From the NCBI GenBank assembly GCA_051294375.1, contig CM119271.1, positions 11,172,341 to 11,236,340 of the forward strand: a DNA stretch of 64,000 nucleotides. Direction: 5' to 3'. The stretch comes from Paraspadella gotoi. Taxonomy: Eukaryota; Chaetognatha. The position numbers were made by a program, and so were the translations under genes. Shown in pieces: positions 62,189 to 64,000 of the stretch; the first letter of the stretch is position 1; the number at the start of each line of letters is the position of its first letter. Under the pieces are notes generated by a model that worked only from the letters and a program-made list of their open reading frames with translations, had not been told where the DNA came from and searched no databases.

Positions 62189-62344
62189 GAGAGAGAGAGA
62201 GACAGAGACTCAACGAAATTGGTTAGCACGTCATACTTTAATTTTAAACAGTGCATAATTACTATTATTGCGTTCCGAGTTTTTAAAATCATTTCATCAT
62301 CTCCCACCACCAACCCTCCCTATCTTCCCCTAACCAAATCCCCC

Positions 62345-62543
62345 NNNNNNNNNNNNNNNNNNNNNNNNNNNNNNNNNNNNNNNNNNNNNNNNNNNNNNNN
62401 NNNNNNNNNNNNNNNNNNNNNNNNNNNNNNNNNNNNNNNNNNNNNNNNNNNNNNNNNNNNNNNNNNNNNNNNNNNNNNNNNNNNNNNNNNNNNNNNNNNN
62501 NNNNNNNNNNNNNNNNNNNNNNNNNNNNNNNNNNNNNNNNNNN
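62345..62543. other. Assembly gap, 199 N
   Basis: Unsequenced, between C-rich and T-rich noncoding sequence. A pyrimidine-rich left flank leaves room for an exon acceptor. Confidence 0.98.
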
Positions 62544-62751
62544 TTTTTTTTTTTGTTTTAGATTATTTATTTTTAAAGATTAATTTAAGGTGCTCATTAT
62601 TTCTTACATAAGAGATACGTAATCAAGTAACTAACTGAATAAATAAAAGATAAATAAATAATTAGATTATTAAATAATGAAATAAATAAATGAAAAAGAA
62701 TAATCAACGCTCAAGAAAAAAATAAAGCTAAAAACTAACAAAACAAACTAA

Positions 62752-62939
62752 NNNNNNNNNNNNNNNNNNNNNNNNNNNNNNNNNNNNNNNNNNNNNNNNN
62801 NNNNNNNNNNNNNNNNNNNNNNNNNNNNNNNNNNNNNNNNNNNNNNNNNNNNNNNNNNNNNNNNNNNNNNNNNNNNNNNNNNNNNNNNNNNNNNNNNNNN
62901 NNNNNNNNNNNNNNNNNNNNNNNNNNNNNNNNNNNNNNN
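62752..62939. other. Assembly gap, 188 N, hides the start of exon F
   Basis: Coding sequence is already in frame at its right edge, so the acceptor of exon F lies inside. Confidence 0.97.
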
Positions 62940-62941
62940 CG

Positions 62942-63091
62942 CGGATCAAATGCTCCGACTCTTACGTCGTCCACGGATTCCAAGACACCAACATCACGTG
63001 CGACATCTTGTCCAACCCCGCGGTGCCGAGTCAGAACGTGTCGTGGCGGACGTCGGAGAATTTCGGGGTCAACGGGTTGAAGATCGTCAAG
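62942..63091 (+). CDS. IgSF protein, exon F (first half of a further Ig domain), 5' end in gap
   Basis: Coding sequence emerges from the N gap that ends at 62939; the first complete in-frame codon is at 62942. Fifty codons follow, ending at AAG|gtgagg (phase 0). The reading RIKCSDSYVVHGFQDTNIT and then CDILSNPAVPSQNVSWRTS aligns with exon E: an extra Cys in the first strand (IKC), the B-strand Cys, and NP-x-VPSQN-x-SW with the core Trp. NIT and NVS are potential N-glycosylation sites. It continues past the Trp to LKIVK, so its 3' border differs in position and phase from exon E. It is either the next domain of the same protein or a paralogue next door; the window cannot decide. Confidence 0.85.
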
Positions 63092-63454
63092 GTGAGGTCG
63101 GGAGGGGGGGGGTAAGGTTATCCGGTTCGGCGAGCGGGTGAAGTGAAGAGTGAAGTGAGCGGAGAATCAGGATCGGATCGAATCGAGGTTTTTCTCAGTG
63201 AATCTCATCCGTCAATTAGGCAGTTAGTTGGGATGGTCCTGTCTCGGAGCATATATACAATCAGTTTTCTTTTCTTTTTTTTTTTTTTTTGAAACTAATT
63301 ATTTATTCTATCGATCAGTGAGTGAAGCAGTTTCATTTATTTTTCATGTCAGTCATAGCATCACAGATGGAATCAGAACCGAAAATGGAATCGGTGAGTC
63401 AAATAGTCGTAACATTTGATCTGTCAATATAGAAATTCTGTCTAAAAGTAATCT

Positions 63455-63575
63455 ATCATTCAATCGATCAGTCAACTCAGTCAAACAATCAAAATATCAA
63501 GCGTTAAATCAGTCAATCAAATCAGTGAATCAATCGGTCAGTCACTGAATGGATCGGTCACATATTCAGTCACTC
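63455..63575. repeat. TCAGTCAATCA short tandem repeat
   Basis: Variants of atcagtcaatca and gatcggtcac repeat in the intron after exon F. Confidence 0.6.
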
Positions 63576-63751
63576 TCTCAAACTCCGCGCCCTCATCACG
63601 TTTTCCGTGAGGTCATCTCACAAATTCACACATAAAAAAAAAAGAACAATGGAACGAAAACCGACGAAAAAATCTGCGAACGCGGAGTCGTTCGACCGAA
63701 GCGACGCGAAGCGGCGAAAAAAGAAAGAGAGAGAATATAAATCTTTTTTTT

Positions 63752-64000
63752 NNNNNNNNNNNNNNNNNNNNNNNNNNNNNNNNNNNNNNNNNNNNNNNNN
63801 NNNNNNNNNNNNNNNNNNNNNNNNNNNNNNNNNNNNNNNNNNNNNNNNNNNNNNNNNNNNNNNNNNNNNNNNNNNNNNNNNNNNNNNNNNNNNNNNNNNN
63901 NNNNNNNNNNNNNNNNNNNNNNNNNNNNNNNNNNNNNNNNNNNNNNNNNNNNNNNNNNNNNNNNNNNNNNNNNNNNNNNNNNNNNNNNNNNNNNNNNNNN
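63752..64000. other. Assembly gap, at least 249 N, to the window end
   Basis: Unsequenced, and runs off the window. Confidence 0.98.

Overview
The window is nuclear DNA of an animal, almost certainly an invertebrate. The evidence is small exons with canonical GT/AG borders separated by kilobase-scale introns, tRNA-derived SINEs, very long (CT)n/(GA)n tracts, and unusually abundant CpG-containing (CGT)n/(GAC)n tracts, which suggest little CpG depletion. Degenerate TTAGG-like tracts and the microsatellite load would suit a crustacean or another arthropod, but the species cannot be fixed from this sequence. Coding sequence is well under 2% of the window, and most long open frames are translations of simple repeats.

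Genes. The only confident gene is one multi-immunoglobulin-domain (IgSF) surface protein on the + strand, seen as six exons: A 21002-21169, B 32421-32555, C 39805-39880, D 40618-40805, E 44083-44201 and F 62942-63091 (its 5' end lies in a gap). Splice phases agree wherever adjacent exons can be tested. A+B make one Ig domain (Cys...Trp, then DSGIYKC), C+D a second, and E the first half of a third. F is the first half of a further domain whose NP-x-VPSQN-x-SW motif is shared with E. Extra cysteines recur at domain borders. The 5' end, the 3' end, the second half of domain 3 and probably a small exon between B and C are not seen.

Layout. 1-16167: noncoding, with purine/pyrimidine-rich tracts, minisatellites, copies of repeat families R1-R4 and two large N gaps. 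16168-31743: a giant fold-back. The left arm (16168-22870) carries exon A; a full inverted copy (25200-31743) carries a frameshifted exon A; an extra partial inverted copy sits between them (22975-25110). The arms differ mainly by 1-base indels, and the junctions lie in (GA)n/(CT)n runs or beside a 25-N gap. This looks more like unpolished long-read gap filling or a fold-back read than an old palindrome, although one copy has a private insertion of about 160 bp. 31769-44201: exons B-E, with a tRNA-Met-like SINE between C and D. 44202-62751: noncoding, with R2, R3 and R5 repeats, an LTR-like fragment ending in a tRNA-Leu 3' half (46480-46840), several minisatellites, and an error-rich second copy of 54.05-54.83 kb at 59.29-60.29 kb. 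62942-63091: exon F, between gaps.

Six gaps are exactly 25 N. At three of them the flanking sequences repeat each other, so those gaps mark overlapping, unmerged ends rather than missing sequence. Distances and copy numbers in this window should therefore be used with care. I found no new enzymatic or defence system. The observations most worth following are the IgSF gene's cysteine and motif pattern, the LTR/tRNA-Leu fusion and the SINE families.
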